Numbered from the stretch's first letter, positions 18,776-28,476 are shown. The stretch is 64,000 nt of DNA from CAVWDI01 sp963753725 (GCA_963753725.1 CAVWDI010000001.1:186001-250000); one strand, 5' to 3'. Numbers and translations: made by a program. Notes: generated by a model from the sequence alone, not told the origin.

Positions 18776-19594
18776 CTATTCTACAATCGATTTTACTGGG
18801 TGTAATTCAAGGACTCACGGAATTTCTCCCGATATCAAGTTCGGGTCACCTTGTGGTCGTCCCTTATTTACTGGGATGGGAATTTCAAGCGCGAGATGTA
18901 TTCATTTTTAACGTCCTGGTACAAGTTGCTACTCTAATCGCTGTTTTCGTTTATTTCTGGAATGATCTACTCGAAATTATAAAAGCAATGCTGAGTGGGA
19001 TAATTCAAAAATCCCCTATGGGGACGCAGCCAGCCCGCTTAGGTTGGTACCTGGTTATCGGGACAATACCAGCCGGGGTGTTTGGAATATTGCTAAAAAA
19101 TAGCGTAGAAAAAGCATTTTCAAGTCCAATAGCAACAGGTGTATCTTTGTTATTGACAGCAGCCCTCCTTGTAATAGCGGAGAGAATTGGAAAAAGAAAT
19201 ATGTCGTTGGAAAGAATAAATTGGTTAGACGCAGTATGGATTGGATTATTTCAAGTTCTGGCGGTTTTTCCAGGGGTGTCACGTTCCGGTACTACCATCG
19301 CCGGCGGGATGACCCGCGACCTCGAACGACCCTCATCCGCCAGGTTTGCATTTCTATTGTCAATACCAATTATGCTTGCCGCGGGTTTATCAGCTGTATA
19401 TGATTTATTCCAATTACCTGATCCAGGCGCTTTATTGCTTACTTATATCCCCGGCTTTATCTCGGCAGCCGTCGTTGGATACCTTTCAATTCGCTGGTTG
19501 ATTAAAATATCTTGCCAGTCATTCCCTGTACATATTCGCTGTTTACTGCACAATACTGGGATTAACAGTAATTGGAATTTATGCTCTTAGATAG
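18772..19594 (+). CDS. uppP: Undecaprenyl-diphosphatase, frame broken near 19505
   Basis: Integral membrane phosphatase that recycles undecaprenyl diphosphate to the carrier used for peptidoglycan and other surface polymers. The two catalytic motifs are visible, EFLPISSSGHL near residues 18-28 and FPGVSRSGTT near 165. The frame goes wrong after SIRWLIK; one A fewer in the AAAATATC run gives a hydrophobic final helix reading IKYLASHSLYIFAVYC and ends at TAG 19592-19594. The restored length of about 273 residues fits the BacA/UppP family. The start codon overlaps the tgt stop. Confidence 0.93.
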
Positions 19595-19666
19595 CATCTA
19601 GATATTCTCTACCCATTGGAATATCCCCTCAATAAAACTAATTCAAACTAAAGTTGATATTGGAAG

Positions 19667-21501
19667 TTACTGGACAAATTCGTCTTTGTGAGCCAATTCC
19701 TTCATTTCCTCAATATAAGCAAGACTTTGATGACGGAAATAAGTATTATATAGAGATGCATACTCCCCCCCCAGCGATAATAGACCATCATGATTGCCTT
19801 CTTCAATGATTTTTCCATTATTCAAAACGATGATCCGGTCGGCAGCTTTTACCGTCGATAGTCGGTGAGCGATCATTATACTTGTGGAGTCAGCCGAGAA
19901 TCATGTTTAATGCCTGTTGAATCTGCCATTCTGTGAATGGATCGATGCTCGCAGTAGCTTCATCCAGGATAAATATTGCGGGTTGTTGGACCAACACCCT
20001 CATTAAAGAAACCAATTGCCGCTGACCCATAGAAAGCAGTGTTCCTCGTTCCCCGACCTCCGTATCTAATCCTTGCGGCAGAGATTCCAACCATTCACCA
20101 TTCCCAATTTTATATGAGATCTCTTCTACCAGAGTTTGTATGGAATCTCCCGGGCATGCATAACATATATTTTCTAAGACCGTGCCTGAAAAAAGGAACG
20201 GTACCTGAGAGACAATCCCCAATTGAGACCTGTAATCCTTCAGGTTATACATGCGGATATTTTCCCCATCAATCAACAGCCTTCCCTCCTGAAACTCATA
20301 GAATCTGGCAATTAATTTGGCGATTGAGGATTTACCTGCTCCAGTGTGACCAACCAGAGCAATCGTTTCTCCAGCTGATATCTGCAGATTAAAGTCTTCC
20401 AAGATGCAATCATTTTCTGTGTAACGAAAACTTAAATTTATAAACTGAATATCGCCGTCTACACTGGATAAATGGCGGTTTTCAATTTGGATGACTTTCG
20501 AATTCTGCATCTATCAATGCGAAAACCCTCTCAGAAGCTGAAAGACCAGATTGCACTTGAGTCCAGAAAGCGGAAAGATTTAATACTGGGAAGAAGAAAC
20601 GATCCAGGCTTTGCAGAAAAAGGAACCAGGCCCCAGCGGTCACCAAACCTGTAATTACACTTACCCCACCAATATAAAGGAGGATGGCTGTGGCAATTCC
20701 ACCCATCATGGCTAAAGTGGGAAAGACGGACGACAGCACAAGCCCCCTTTGAACGTTCACCTTATAGGACTGTCTATTTGCCTCATTAAATTCTTTAAAT
20801 ATACTTTCTTCTTGACGAAAGTTTTTCGCGACGATAATCCCGCTGATGGTCTCTTTTATTGCAGCATTAACATTCGCCATTGCTCGCATCCCTTTACGGG
20901 TCACGTTACGAGCTAAGCGTCGAAATCCCAATGCTATAATAAACAAAAACGGAAGAAAGGCGAATAAGACAAGAGAAAGCCTTGCATTGATCACGATTAG
21001 AACAACGCCCAGGATCACTGCCTGTACAATTTGGGAGAATAAATCCGTAATTAGAATAATCGTTTGGCCAAATTCCTGAGTGTCTGAAGTGATCCGGGAA
21101 ACGATTTTCCCCGATGCATACTCATCATAGAAGGAAAGATCGTGCTCAGCCGCGGCTTGGAATAAATCCAATCGCAATTGATATACGATATCCCCGATCA
21201 TGCGGACTGTTATCCGCCTTCGGAATAGATTCGCCACCCAAACGATTACGCCCGCAAATAAAATCGCTGCACATAGGAATAGAATATTGACGGTTGTTAG
21301 ATTTTTTCCTAACGCATCAAATCCTCTGGCGACAAGGATAGGCGATGCGGCCGCAGCTGCGGCAATTATCAATAAAAGCAGCGTGACAATAATTAGTTGG
21401 AATTTGTATGGTCGAAAATATCCGCTAATTCGCCTCACCAATTGTCGGTCGGTATATTGCCTATCGTAACCTTCTGTTTCTAATCCAGAAAAGAAACCCA
21501 T
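19667..21501 (-). CDS. ABC exporter half B (permease-ATPase), two frame breaks
   Basis: Six-helix ABC transporter domain (about 1-330) followed by a nucleotide-binding domain. The gene lies in three frames with breaks near 20500 (after DAEFES) and near 19885 (between ALNMIL and STSIMIAHRLS); together they give a full-length protein of about 610 residues. Walker A is GHTGAGKSS and Walker B IFILDEATASID with the catalytic glutamate present. The signature motif is LSMGQ in place of LSGGQ. It follows the other half by 6 bp and forms the catalytically competent Walker B partner of a heterodimer. The transported substrate cannot be inferred. Confidence 0.9.
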
Positions 21502-21507
21502 TATGTT

Positions 21508-23271
21508 TTATTCACTAAAGATCCGCTTATATGCTGCAGATGATTTCATCAAATCTTCATGAGAACCCTGAGCTTCCAATTTCCCATTTCGCAGTACTAG
21601 AATTAAATCTGCCCACCTGATCTGAGATAACCGGTGAGTGATAATCAGGGTAGTTCTCCCCTGGGATGCTGTAAAAATTGCCCTTTGGATTTTATCTTCG
21701 GTTGCGCTGTCGATTGCGCTTGTTAAATCATCAAGCACCAGGATTCGCGGGTCGATTAAGAAAGCGCGTGCAATCGCGATTCTCTGGCGTTGGCCTCCGG
21801 ATAATGTCACACCACGTTCGCCGATTACAGTATCATATCCATCCTCAAAACCATTTATAAATTCATCCGCTTGTGCTGATTGAGATGCAATCTCTACTTC
21901 TTCAAATGATGCATTAGAATCGCCGAAATTTATATTCTCAGATAATTTTCGGGAAAATAAGAATATATCCTGCTCGATAATCGATATATTCTTCCTCAGT
22001 ATCTCTAAATTCCAATCTCGAACATCAATGCCGTCGATGAAGACATTGCCTTCAGAAACATCGTAGGTTCTGTTAACTAATTTTACGAGAGATGTCTTTC
22101 CAGAGCCTGTTTGTCCAACTAGGGCGACAGTTTTTCCTGGATCGACTTTAAATGAGATGTTCTTCAATACTTGCTTACCATCGTTATATTCGAAAGAGAC
22201 ATTTCTAAATTCAATTTCACCCCTCATCTGTTTTGCATATCCCTCGATATTCTGATCTAAATCATTCTCGCGGTTAATTAAATCCAGGATACGCTTTGCT
22301 CCTGCTATTCCAAGAGATACCTGTGAAAAAGCGAATAACGAAATAAAAGTTGGAAATCGGAACAGCTGTATCAATCCGAAAAATGCCACGATTTCACCTA
22401 CATCGATTTGCCCATTTTTATATAATATGATCGAATGGAATAATGCAAATGCATCTGCGAATCCTAATAGTAAAAGAGGCAGATACCTGGCCTCCACATC
22501 TCCTTGCCTGACAAACAAATCCCGGAAGCGTAGCGCATTTGTACCAAACTTTTTCACTTCACTATCTTCCTGCGCAGTCCCTTTGACGGTCTCAATACCA
22601 TCAATTACTTCCGACAACCTGGTATTTAATTGGCCGAATGCATCCCGCAGTTTACTGGTTATCGGATTCAACTCATGCAAATACTGCCAGATTGCGAAAT
22701 AATATGCGACGATAAAAATCGCTGGTGTGATGACTAGAGTCGGATAAATACTGGGCGCGATAATCAAAGGCATAAGCAGAAAAACAGCCGATCCGATCAC
22801 CAGATTTATTCCTGGATTGAACATCAGGTTCACTTCCCGGACATCATTTGTAGCCCTGGCCATCGTATCGCCTACTGGCTGTAAGCTGTGGAATGTCATG
22901 CTTTTACCCAAAAGGCTCACATATAATTCTTGCCTTGCATCTCTCTCCATAAGCTGGCCGAGCATCTCTGCTCCAAAGTTCCTGGCAAACTGTAACGATC
23001 CGCGTACGATTTGACTCGCAGCTAAGAGAATCGATATTTCAACCAGAGCATCATAATTTGGAGGAGATTCGAGCACAGCATTGAACGCTCTCCCGATTAA
23101 TATTGGGATAAGGGCAGCAAAGCCTGCGTTGGCAACTGCTCCTGAAACCATGACGATCACAATCAACCAGTATTGGGAAGTATGTGACACAATCCATCTG
23201 TACACGCTTCGACGATCTGTCTGAGCTTGATCAGGCAAACTGAATTCAGAAGTCAAAGGTTGAGCAGTCAT
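21508..23271 (-). CDS. ABC exporter half A (permease-ATPase) with degenerate Walker B
   Basis: A 587-residue type IV ABC exporter half: transmembrane domain with six helices (about 25-320) and nucleotide-binding domain from about 350. Walker A is GQTGSGKTS, the Q-loop reads SIIEQDIF, the signature is a perfect LSGGQRQRIAIARAF, but Walker B is ILVLDDLTSAID, with Asp where the catalytic Glu should be. That defect is complemented by the partner encoded downstream, as in TM287/288 and BmrCD. The gene follows the cysteine-cluster protein by 33 bp and precedes half B by 6 bp, so all three are probably co-transcribed. Confidence 0.94.
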   Translation of the reverse strand: MTAQPLTSEFSLPDQAQTDRRSVYRWIVSHTSQYWLIVIVMVSGAVANAGFAALIPILIGRAFNAVLESPPNYDALVEISILLAASQIVRGSLQFARNFGAEMLGQLMERDARQELYVSLLGKSMTFHSLQPVGDTMARATNDVREVNLMFNPGINLVIGSAVFLLMPLIIAPSIYPTLVITPAIFIVAYYFAIWQYLHELNPITSKLRDAFGQLNTRLSEVIDGIETVKGTAQEDSEVKKFGTNALRFRDLFVRQGDVEARYLPLLLLGFADAFALFHSIILYKNGQIDVGEIVAFFGLIQLFRFPTFISLFAFSQVSLGIAGAKRILDLINRENDLDQNIEGYAKQMRGEIEFRNVSFEYNDGKQVLKNISFKVDPGKTVALVGQTGSGKTSLVKLVNRTYDVSEGNVFIDGIDVRDWNLEILRKNISIIEQDIFLFSRKLSENINFGDSNASFEEVEIASQSAQADEFINGFEDGYDTVIGERGVTLSGGQRQRIAIARAFLIDPRILVLDDLTSAIDSATEDKIQRAIFTASQGRTTLIITHRLSQIRWADLILVLRNGKLEAQGSHEDLMKSSAAYKRIFSE

Positions 23272-23304
23272 CTTCTAGTTAACTGGGTAGAAACATTCGA
23301 ATGG

Positions 23305-24006
23305 TTATATTTCATCCGGAAATGGCAATCCTTGGACGACTTTGTAAGGACCGAATTTCTGAAATTTCGGATTTGTTATCTTTCTTAGTCGTCCATTTTT
23401 GGGTGAGATTTTGTAATAATATTCGTTTCGGTGAAGTAAAGTTATTGCACGCTGATTTCTTTCAAATTCCTTTCGCATGGCTGTCGAGTAAAATCGAAAA
23501 CTTTCAAGTTCAGAAGGGTTTTTACGCAAGAGAAGATCAAATGTAGTTACAGCAGAGTTTATAAATACTTGAGTGACTGCATTTAAATTACTGATTATCC
23601 AACACCGGTCTTCGTACTCCCAATAATACGATAGTCCAAGGAATTCACCTTTATGATTAATATACGGAAAAAATGGGAATGACCTGCATGTAATCGCTCG
23701 GTATTTACGCTGGCAAAAATGATGTCCCTTACATGCCACTAATATCTGTTCAGAGGGAATATCCTTTTGTAACGAATCAAAATTTATAACCTCATCTTCT
23801 TTCAATTCATGCCACAGGTCTGTATTAGATTTTAGGTAGTCCCATTCCTCATCATACACAGTTGGAACAGTATGCTGGATATCGCAGCAAAAAGGGACAG
23901 CCCGTTCATTATATGGAGCACACTTTTCACCACAATCCAGAACAGAAACAGGCGTATAAAAATTCTGGTATATTTGAGAGAAGTCGATCATTTCATTCGA
24001 ACACAC
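23305..24006 (-). CDS. Cysteine-cluster protein resembling the YkgJ type
   Basis: A soluble 233-residue protein with a regular set of cysteines: DCGEKCAPYN, PFCCDIQHTVP, ACKGHHFCQRKYRAITCRSF and later a single Cys in EDRCW. This resembles the cysteine arrangement of YkgJ-like proteins (UPF0153), thought to bind zinc or an iron-sulfur cluster. No enzymatic function is established. It is the first gene of the unit with the ABC exporter, and the upstream region is shared with the divergent FNT channel gene (205 bp). The motif assignment is by eye and could be a distinct family. Confidence 0.65.
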   Translation of the reverse strand: MCSNEMIDFSQIYQNFYTPVSVLDCGEKCAPYNERAVPFCCDIQHTVPTVYDEEWDYLKSNTDLWHELKEDEVINFDSLQKDIPSEQILVACKGHHFCQRKYRAITCRSFPFFPYINHKGEFLGLSYYWEYEDRCWIISNLNAVTQVFINSAVTTFDLLLRKNPSELESFRFYSTAMRKEFERNQRAITLLHRNEYYYKISPKNGRLRKITNPKFQKFGPYKVVQGLPFPDEI

Positions 24007-24101
24007 AGCGGCAAGGATACCACATAACCCACTTTTTCCGTCTTATCTCCAAATTTAATGGATAGGTTCCTTGAAATAGATAAGTCGATCTTCTTTTAGG
24101 T

Positions 24102-24116
24102 TATGATTTAATCATA
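24102..24116. promoter_or_regulatory. 15-bp palindrome upstream of the FNT operon
   Basis: TATGATT-T-AATCATA is a perfect palindrome around a central base, located about 95 bp upstream of the FNT start codon in the divergent region. A related half-site, TATGATTAACTAT, recurs around 24155-24167, nearer the gene. Paired sites of this kind suggest binding of a dimeric regulator, but no factor can be named. Confidence 0.4.
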
Positions 24117-24211
24117 GTTCCAAAGTGATATTTGTCCCTTGCGGAAGAATATATCTATGATTAACTATGCACTTGTAATTTTTTTCACAAAGATAGGAAG
24201 AAGGTGATTTT

Positions 24212-25111
24212 ATGAGTACAGAATTTCGAATTGATGCTTTGTTACCACCGCAAATGGCTACGCGTGCGGAATATGTGGGTGTACGGAAATCACATGCGCC
24301 GTTCCTCACATTGTTTGCCCTGGCGGTACTTGCAGGCGCATTTATTGCTCTGGGTGCGATTTTTGCTACCACAATCATCTCCGGAAACATGGCAATTCAA
24401 ACCGCAGAAGGTACTACAGCCTTTAACACAGATTTCCCATTCGGTTTTAATAAACTGCTGGCTGGTTTGGTCTTTTGTTTGGGTCTGGTTTTGGTTATCG
24501 TAGGTGGTGCTGAACTTTTCACAGGCAATAATCTGATTGTTATGGCATGGGCAAATGGAAAAGTTACCACACGTGCGCTTTTAAGGAATTGGGGCATCGT
24601 CTATGTGGGTAATTTTATTGGCGCTGTTGGTACTGCTGTCTTGTTATTTTTCAGCAAACAATACACATTTGGAGCTGGAGCAGTTGGCACAACGGCATTA
24701 AACATCGCCTCGGCAAAAGTTCAATTAGGCTTTGTCCAGGCGATTGCTTTGGGTATTTTATGCAACACCCTGGTATGTTTGGCAGTTTGGATGACGTTCA
24801 GCGCACGCAGCACAATTGATAAGATCGCTGCTGTGATCTTTCCGATAACCGCCTTCGTAGCCGCGGGTTTTGAACACAGTATCGCGAATATGTATTTTAT
24901 TTCCATCGGGTTGTTTATTAAGGATTACAGTTCACCAGACTTCTGGCAGTCAATCGGGAAAATGCCCTCTGATTACGCTGTAATAACCTGGAAAACTTTT
25001 ATGATAAATAACCTGCTGCCTGTGACGATTGGGAATATCATCGGCGGTGCAATTTTCGTGGCCGGTGTGTATTGGTTGATTTATCTCCGAGAAGACAAGA
25101 ATAATGAATAG
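24212..25111 (+). CDS. Formate/nitrite transporter family channel
   Basis: FNT channels are pentameric membrane pores for formate, nitrite, hydrosulfide or acetate. The 299-residue protein has six hydrophobic helices, the signature GGAELFTGNNLIVMAW after the second, a discontinuous helix region LGILCNTLVCLAVW with the expected NTLVCL motif, and GFEHSIANMYF containing the central pore histidine neighbourhood. The AGGAAGAAGGTG sequence upstream supports the ATG. It is the first gene of a tight three-gene unit with a RAM-domain protein and a cupin, suggesting ligand-responsive control, but the anion transported is not readable from sequence. Confidence 0.92.
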   Translation: MSTEFRIDALLPPQMATRAEYVGVRKSHAPFLTLFALAVLAGAFIALGAIFATTIISGNMAIQTAEGTTAFNTDFPFGFNKLLAGLVFCLGLVLVIVGGAELFTGNNLIVMAWANGKVTTRALLRNWGIVYVGNFIGAVGTAVLLFFSKQYTFGAGAVGTTALNIASAKVQLGFVQAIALGILCNTLVCLAVWMTFSARSTIDKIAAVIFPITAFVAAGFEHSIANMYFISIGLFIKDYSSPDFWQSIGKMPSDYAVITWKTFMINNLLPVTIGNIIGGAIFVAGVYWLIYLREDKNNE

Positions 25112-25138
25112 GGATGAAAGGAAACGAAAGGAAATTAA

Positions 25139-25369
25139 ATGAAAGCCTATGTAATGATCAATGTACGACTTGGAAGTATCCTGGAGGTTGTAAACAACCT
25201 GCGTGAGATTGATGGTGTAAAAGAAGCCAATATGACATTTGGAACTTACGATGTCGTTTCGGCGATAGAAGCCGAGGATGTTCATGAGATCGGACGCATG
25301 ATCGCAACAAAAATTCAACCGATTCCCGGCATTCTCGACACATTAACCTGCCTGGTAATTGAGAGCTGA
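25139..25369 (+). CDS. Stand-alone Lrp/AsnC ligand-binding (RAM) domain protein
   Basis: A 76-residue protein equivalent to only the C-terminal effector domain of Lrp/AsnC regulators: the beta-alpha-beta pattern MKAYVMINV, then GVKEANMTFGTYDVVSAIEA and a closing beta strand. No DNA-binding helix-turn-helix is attached. Such orphan domains bind small ligands and oligomerise, and may tune another regulator or the adjacent channel. A purine-rich GGAAACGAAAGGAAATTAAATG sequence gives a ribosome binding site 27 bp after the FNT gene. Confidence 0.85.
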   Translation: MKAYVMINVRLGSILEVVNNLREIDGVKEANMTFGTYDVVSAIEAEDVHEIGRMIATKIQPIPGILDTLTCLVIES

Positions 25370-25384
25370 TCCAGAGCCAGAAAA

Positions 25385-25711
25385 ATGTACTTCTACAATC
25401 CGGATAAACGAGAAGTCAAAGATCTGCTGACTGGAATCCACGCCCGTACTTTTTGGGGTGAAAAACTAATGTTAGCGGTCGTTGAACTGGAAGCAGGCGC
25501 TACTCTCCCCACCCACAACCATCCTCACGAACAGGCAGGCATTGTACTCGAAGGCGCTTTAGAGTTTACAATCAATGACGAAACTCGTACACTGGCGCCA
25601 GGTGATATATATATTATTCCGGGTGGAGTAGACCACTCAGTGATCGTTGGAGGTAATCCGGTCAAAGTCTTGGATATATTCTCTCCAGTAAGAGAAGAAT
25701 ACAAATATTGA
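25385..25711 (+). CDS. Small cupin-domain protein
   Basis: A 108-residue single-domain cupin. The first cupin motif reads LPTHNHPHEQAGIVLEGALEF with the two histidines and glutamate expected for metal binding, and the second is PGDIYIIPGGVDHSVIV with the third histidine. Proteins of this size are often metal-dependent small-molecule sensors or isomerases; no specific activity is inferred. It is 15 bp downstream of the RAM-domain gene and completes the FNT unit. Its stop codon directly abuts the stop of the convergent murE. Confidence 0.86.
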   Translation: MYFYNPDKREVKDLLTGIHARTFWGEKLMLAVVELEAGATLPTHNHPHEQAGIVLEGALEFTINDETRTLAPGDIYIIPGGVDHSVIVGGNPVKVLDIFSPVREEYKY

Positions 25712-27277
25712 TTATTCCTGTGTGGGTAGGAATGGCATATCCGGACCTTGCAGTTGAAGGTATTCAGCCAATGCTGCCCGCATGGCGGTGCGGTCATCCC
25801 AACGGTATTCGATCTCTCCAAAACACATCGATTGTTCGTGACCTTTTCCGCATGCGATAACCAGGTCACCTTTCTGTGCTAAATTTAATCCAAATCGGAT
25901 AGCCTCACCACGGTCTGGGATTCGCCAGAAAGTTTTCCCTTCAACACCATTCTTAGCAGCCAGACCACCCGCCATTTCATCTAAAATATCATCAAGCGAT
26001 TCTGTTCTTGGATCCTCAGCAGTCAGGACGGTCAAGTCAGCCAGATCAGCTGATATTTCCGCCATCATACGGCGTTTTCTCTTGTCCCGTAAACCGGCAG
26101 ATCCAAAGATAGCAATAACCTTCCCTTCCACAAATCGACGTCCGGCTTCCAGTGCGTTCTTTAAAGCGTTCGGTGTGTGTGCGAAATCCACAATCGCAAT
26201 GAAATTTTGACCCATTTCGATTTTTTCCATGCGCCCAGGGATAAACTTCAAATTGTTTATCCCTTTTTGGATTGCGGTCTCATTCAATCCCAATATTCCC
26301 TTAGTAGCTGCGGCGGCGGCTAAGACATTCGAAACGTTGTAGAACCCTACTAGAGGTGAAAATAGTGGGATTGAAAATTTCTCTCCCTTCAGATCATTCC
26401 CTTTCGCAACAAAAGATATCCCATCTGAAGATTCTGTAATATATATAGCTGATACGTCCGCTTCCACTCCATTGCTATATGAAATTTGTGGAGCCTTAGT
26501 GATTTTTGAAAGATACTTGAAAGAGTCATCATCCTTATTTAGGACGGCTCCCCTGGGTGGATTAAATAATTTCCGATGGCTGAATTCCAATCCAGTAAAT
26601 AATTTTGCTTTTGCTTCCCGATACGCTCCATATGTTCCGTGATAATCCAAATGTTCATCCGCGATATTAGTCACTACGGCAATATCAAAGTCGCATGCTG
26701 CAACACGCTCTTGTTCGAGTCCATGTGAAGTGGTCTCTAATACCACGTGTGTTAAACCAGCATCTCGCATTCTCGACAGGTAATATTGAATGTGTGCAGC
26801 ATCCGGAGTAGTGACGTGAAATCCTGTATCCAATTTCTCATCACCAATTACCGCATTTACCGTGGAAACCATCCCCACCGGCAAACTCGCAGCCTCCAAA
26901 ATATTGAAAATCATATTAGCGGTTGTCGTTTTTCCATCCGTCCCTGTAACACCCAGCATCAGGAGACTTCGAGCTGGAAAATCATAAAATGCCGCTGAAA
27001 GATATGCAAGTGCCAACCTGCTGTCTTCAACCTGTATATAAGGTTTTTCCAGCCCTTCGATTCTTCTACTTCCAATTACTACGCTGGCTCCGTTTTGGAT
27101 TGCCTTGCTAATGAATAAATGACCATCAGTTACCTCACCTGGAACGGCGACAAATAAATATCCGGATTTGACATCCTGAGAATCCTGGGTAATACCTTTC
27201 ACCGGGACTTCGGGTATTTTCCCAGATGTTTTTATCGGAATTGAAGGAAAAAGATTCGCTACGGTTTTATTATGCAT
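25712..27277 (-). CDS. murE: UDP-MurNAc-L-Ala-D-Glu ligase adding the third stem-peptide residue (MurE)
   Basis: Adds the diamino acid to UDP-MurNAc-dipeptide in the cytosol. The ATP loop GVTGTDGKTTTA spans 109-120, the central domain has TSHGLEQERV and TNIADEHLDYHG, and the end carries GKGHEQ. At the substrate-specificity site, where meso-diaminopimelate enzymes usually have DNPR, this protein reads EDPRTE near residue 420. The arginine is kept but the Asn is lost, so diaminopimelate, lysine or ornithine are all possible. The gene stands alone, separated from atpF/H by a terminator, and is outside any mur/dcw cluster. Confidence 0.93.
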   Translation of the reverse strand: MHNKTVANLFPSIPIKTSGKIPEVPVKGITQDSQDVKSGYLFVAVPGEVTDGHLFISKAIQNGASVVIGSRRIEGLEKPYIQVEDSRLALAYLSAAFYDFPARSLLMLGVTGTDGKTTTANMIFNILEAASLPVGMVSTVNAVIGDEKLDTGFHVTTPDAAHIQYYLSRMRDAGLTHVVLETTSHGLEQERVAACDFDIAVVTNIADEHLDYHGTYGAYREAKAKLFTGLEFSHRKLFNPPRGAVLNKDDDSFKYLSKITKAPQISYSNGVEADVSAIYITESSDGISFVAKGNDLKGEKFSIPLFSPLVGFYNVSNVLAAAAATKGILGLNETAIQKGINNLKFIPGRMEKIEMGQNFIAIVDFAHTPNALKNALEAGRRFVEGKVIAIFGSAGLRDKRKRRMMAEISADLADLTVLTAEDPRTESLDDILDEMAGGLAAKNGVEGKTFWRIPDRGEAIRFGLNLAQKGDLVIACGKGHEQSMCFGEIEYRWDDRTAMRAALAEYLQLQGPDMPFLPTQE

Positions 27278-27304
27278 TTGTCTTTATTTAACTCACAACA
27301 CAAA

Positions 27305-27343
27305 ATAAAAAAAACGCCCAGTTGATTTATATCACCCTGGGCG
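27305..27343 (-). terminator. Rho-independent terminator of the atp operon
   Basis: Minus-strand stem CGCCCAG/CTGGGCG with a 15-base loop, followed by eight T's, then ATTTT. It sits 60 bp past the atpF/H stop codon and upstream of murE, so it ends the F0 transcript and isolates murE. The plus-strand reading also has GGTTTTA after the stem, so weak bidirectional action is possible. Confidence 0.85.
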
Positions 27344-27402
27344 GTTTTATTCAATATGTTAATTTTTTTCAATAATTGATACTATAGGATTGATGTATCC
27401 TT

Positions 27403-28137
27403 CTAACTTAAACTTTGTTCGAGTGATTCAAGTTGCCCAGATACGGAACCATCCAACACCTTATCCCCAACCTTTAATACCAACCCGCCGAGGATTGTTG
27501 GATCTACCCTGAATGTAACCGTTTGACTTCCAACTTTTGAAATAATATCCTTGCGCACAGTTTCCTTTTCTTCATCGGTTAGAGGAAGCGCGCTCGTGAT
27601 CTCCGCTGAGGCTCCACTCAAGTTTGTATCTTCTAATAGCACCACCTTTCCGGATTGTACGCCTGAGAAAAACTCATCCAGCAGAGCATGTTGACGTTTT
27701 TCGTCTAGGGCTTCGCCTACAAGTTTCTGAGCCGCTGCTACTGCCAGGGCGGCAACCTGTCCACGCACATCCGCCAGGACCCGCTCGCGTTCCAATTGAG
27801 CGTCAACGAGTGCAGCCTCACGTACTTTGACAATCTCAACTTCTGCTTCAGCTAAAATCTCTTTGCTCGCTTGTTCAGCTCTTTCTGACGCTTCGCGAAT
27901 TTTCTGATTTGCTTCCGCTTGTGCTTTAGCTAGAATTTCCTGTGCGTCTTTTTCTGCATTCTCTCTTGCTTCAGCAGCCACTTGAGCGTCTTGCAAACCT
28001 TGTGCGATAGACGCACGCCGCTTATTCAACAGTTCAACGATAGGTGTGAAAACATAAGCCCTCAAAATAATAAAGACAATGAGGAAATTAAATATTTGAA
28101 CAAACAGAAAACCCAGGTTTAAACCTAATGCTTCCAA
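27403..28137 (-). CDS. atpF: ATP synthase F0 subunit b fused to the C-terminal part of delta
   Basis: The first 160 or so residues are a normal b subunit: a membrane helix at about 8-27, then a long charged helix rich in Ala, Glu and Lys forming the peripheral stalk. From about 175 to 244 the sequence changes to the delta C-terminal domain: LPLTDEEKETV, then VDPTILGGLVLKVGDKVLDG, the hallmark end of delta/OSCP. The helical N-terminal domain of delta, which binds the alpha subunit tips, is not present. The gene is last in the operon before a terminator; a separate atpH must be absent or located elsewhere. Confidence 0.9.
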   Translation of the reverse strand: MEALGLNLGFLFVQIFNFLIVFIILRAYVFTPIVELLNKRRASIAQGLQDAQVAAEARENAEKDAQEILAKAQAEANQKIREASERAEQASKEILAEAEVEIVKVREAALVDAQLERERVLADVRGQVAALAVAAAQKLVGEALDEKRQHALLDEFFSGVQSGKVVLLEDTNLSGASAEITSALPLTDEEKETVRKDIISKVGSQTVTFRVDPTILGGLVLKVGDKVLDGSVSGQLESLEQSLS

Positions 28138-28162
28138 TGCCGGCCTCCTTTGTTAATAAAAA

Positions 28163-28390
28163 TTATCCTACGAAAATGATGAGGAGTGCAACGACCAGAC
28201 AGTAGATTGCGACCGCTTCAGCGAAAGCAATTCCAAGGATCATATTCGTCTGGACATCACCGCTGGCATCCGGATTGCGCGCAATTCCTTGAACTGCGCC
28301 GCTGACTAGAATACCAATGCCTAAGCCGGCTCCAATTGTTCCCAACATTGCAATACCGGCTCCGATAAGTTTTGCTGCTTCAGCATCCAT
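28163..28390 (-). CDS. atpE: ATP synthase F0 subunit c
   Basis: A 75-residue two-helix proteolipid that forms the rotor ring. The first helix is GAGIAMLGTIGAGLGIGI; the polar loop is GIARNPDASGDVQ; the second helix carries the ion-binding glutamate in IAFAEAVAIY. The Gln and Ser/Thr residues of the sodium-binding signature are missing, so proton coupling is more likely. It lies between atpB and the b-delta fusion, all on the minus strand. Confidence 0.96.
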   Translation of the reverse strand: MDAEAAKLIGAGIAMLGTIGAGLGIGILVSGAVQGIARNPDASGDVQTNMILGIAFAEAVAIYCLVVALLIIFVG

Positions 28391-28476
28391 TATGTTTGTC
28401 TATGCCTCCTGAACAATAATTGATTACAAAAATCGTTATGCTAAATTGATATTATATTTTTTTACTTTTAATCTAC

